Below, in pieces: positions 13,772-14,235 of a stretch of 14,235 nucleotides of DNA. How positions within the stretch are numbered: position 1 is the first letter of the stretch; the number at the start of each line of letters is the position of its first letter. The position numbers and the translations under genes were made by a program. The stretch lies in NCBI GenBank assembly GCA_964613235.1, contig CAZTGM010000048.1, positions 1 through 14,235 on the forward strand. Reading direction: 5' to 3'. The stretch comes from J005 sp964613235 (lineage in GTDB: Bacteria; Pseudomonadota; Zetaproteobacteria; Mariprofundales; Mariprofundaceae). Under the pieces are notes generated by a model that saw only the letters and a program-made list of their open reading frames with translations, searched no databases and was not told the origin of the DNA.

Positions 13772-14122
13772 TCAGCTAAATTCAGGAGGAGGGTCATCGT
13801 GATGCAACAGCGAAGGCATCAGGCTGAGTCGCCACAATACATCCACCGTTGATGCATGCATTATGCCTGCCAGTCCGCCACTGACAGTATGCGGACTGAA
13901 TTGATGTGGCAGGGAGTCGATATTGTTATGGCAGCCGCAACCGCACTCAATAAAACAGTCCTGCTCGTCGATATCATGCTGCATGCCGCACTTTGCCATA
14001 CCATCGAGATCACACATAACCGCAGTATGTCCAGCCATCTCACAGGAGGCAGCCATGAGCGGCGCACTACTGACAAAAAGCAGCGAGCAACACATCAGGA
14101 CAGCCATCCACCTGCGCATCAT
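13772..14122 (-). CDS. Secreted Cys/His/Met-rich protein, putative copper-binding
   Basis: The protein has 116 aa. A signal peptide (about 1-24, MAVLMCCSLLFVSSAPLMA) precedes a mature part with seven cysteines (C27, C37, C45, C56, C60, C62, C64), including ECGCGCH, plus methionines at 29, 36, 42 and 47. The C-terminus is His/Pro-rich (LLHHDDPPPEFS). This composition suggests soft-metal binding. It resembles in style, but I cannot assign it to, the CopL-like or DUF2946-like proteins that lead copper operons. ATG codons at 14122 and 14119 are both possible, and neither has a clear Shine-Dalgarno. An in-frame TAA shortly upstream rules out a longer form. It is the first gene of the copper cluster, followed by a hairpin with T-run. 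Function is inferred only. Confidence 0.7.
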   Translation of the reverse strand: MMRRWMAVLMCCSLLFVSSAPLMAASCEMAGHTAVMCDLDGMAKCGMQHDIDEQDCFIECGCGCHNNIDSLPHQFSPHTVSGGLAGIMHASTVDVLWRLSLMPSLLHHDDPPPEFS

Positions 14123-14143
14123 CGGAGCAGCTTAATAAAAATA

Positions 14144-14172
14144 TATTTATAATGCAAGTTCATGTTGTGCAA
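14144..14172 (-). promoter_or_regulatory. Possible promoter of the copper cluster
   Basis: A very AT-rich stretch (14131-14157) lies just upstream of the first gene. TTGCAC (14172-14167) could be a -35, with TATAAA 15 nt or TAAATA 17 nt downstream. Neither spacing is ideal. The short leader and lack of a Shine-Dalgarno are notable. I see no clear CueR-type dyad. Confidence 0.3.
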
Positions 14173-14208
14173 GGACAGGTACCCCTCCCCAATCAAAAGA
14201 TAATGCAA
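14149..14208. repeat. 9-bp direct repeat ATAATGCAA upstream of the copper cluster
   Basis: ATAATGCAA occurs at 14149-14157 and again at 14200-14208, starts 51 bp apart. The first copy overlaps the -10 region. It could be a regulator site, but chance is possible at this length. Confidence 0.3.
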
Positions 14209-14235
14209 CAATGACCGGAAAGTCGCCAAGCTAGC

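Noticed and set aside
14119..14163. 14-codon leader frame overlapping the start of the Cys-rich gene
   Set aside because: It ends at CGATGATG and could couple translation, but its only G-rich ribosome-like stretch is 18 nt upstream, too far away.

Overview
The window reads as chromosomal DNA of a Gram-negative proteobacterium. Sigma-32, an XseA-type exonuclease VII, a SPOR protein, an outer-membrane barrel and secreted copper proteins all fit. I lean towards a Zetaproteobacterium (Mariprofundus-like) because of the gene mix, but this is inference and no rRNA is present to settle it. Genes are tightly packed, with repeated ATGA stop/start overlaps. There is no sign of phage, transposon, CRISPR or tRNA. 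A 100-N scaffold gap lies at 3225-3324, so linkage across it depends on the assembly.

Left part (1-3224): a diguanylate cyclase with an N-terminal Rossmann (NAD-type) domain converges on polyphosphate kinase (ppk1, minus strand). The region upstream of ppk1 holds 7-bp repeats at 11-bp spacing that resemble PhoB half-sites. Four are on the plus strand, followed by a -10-like hexamer and a perfect Shine-Dalgarno for a small gene that the gap cuts after three codons. Two more face ppk1. The first bases after the gap can encode a His/Arg-rich tail, so the lost gene may be a low-complexity histidine-rich protein.

Middle part (3384-9527, plus strand): xseA, a secreted M23 peptidase, a stand-alone receiver protein, a SPOR membrane protein, a gamma-glutamyltransferase-like enzyme without signal peptide, folK and a deoxynucleoside kinase. 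Nearly all overlap by a few bases. Only the receiver gene is preceded by a gap and a possible promoter, so there are probably one or two operons.

Right part (9709-14122, minus strand): a copper/redox cluster read from 14122 downwards. It runs from a Cys/His/Met-rich secreted protein, through a hairpin plus T-run, to a Met-rich outer-membrane barrel protein, a small cytochrome c, a TlpA-like thioredoxin, a SCO protein and a PCuAC copper chaperone. Together they look like a periplasmic copper delivery, thiol reduction and copper tolerance module. Directly downstream is rpoH with its own sigma-70 promoter and a perfect CIRCE operator, which implies HrcA repression of the heat-shock sigma factor. 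No clear terminator separates the copper operon from rpoH.
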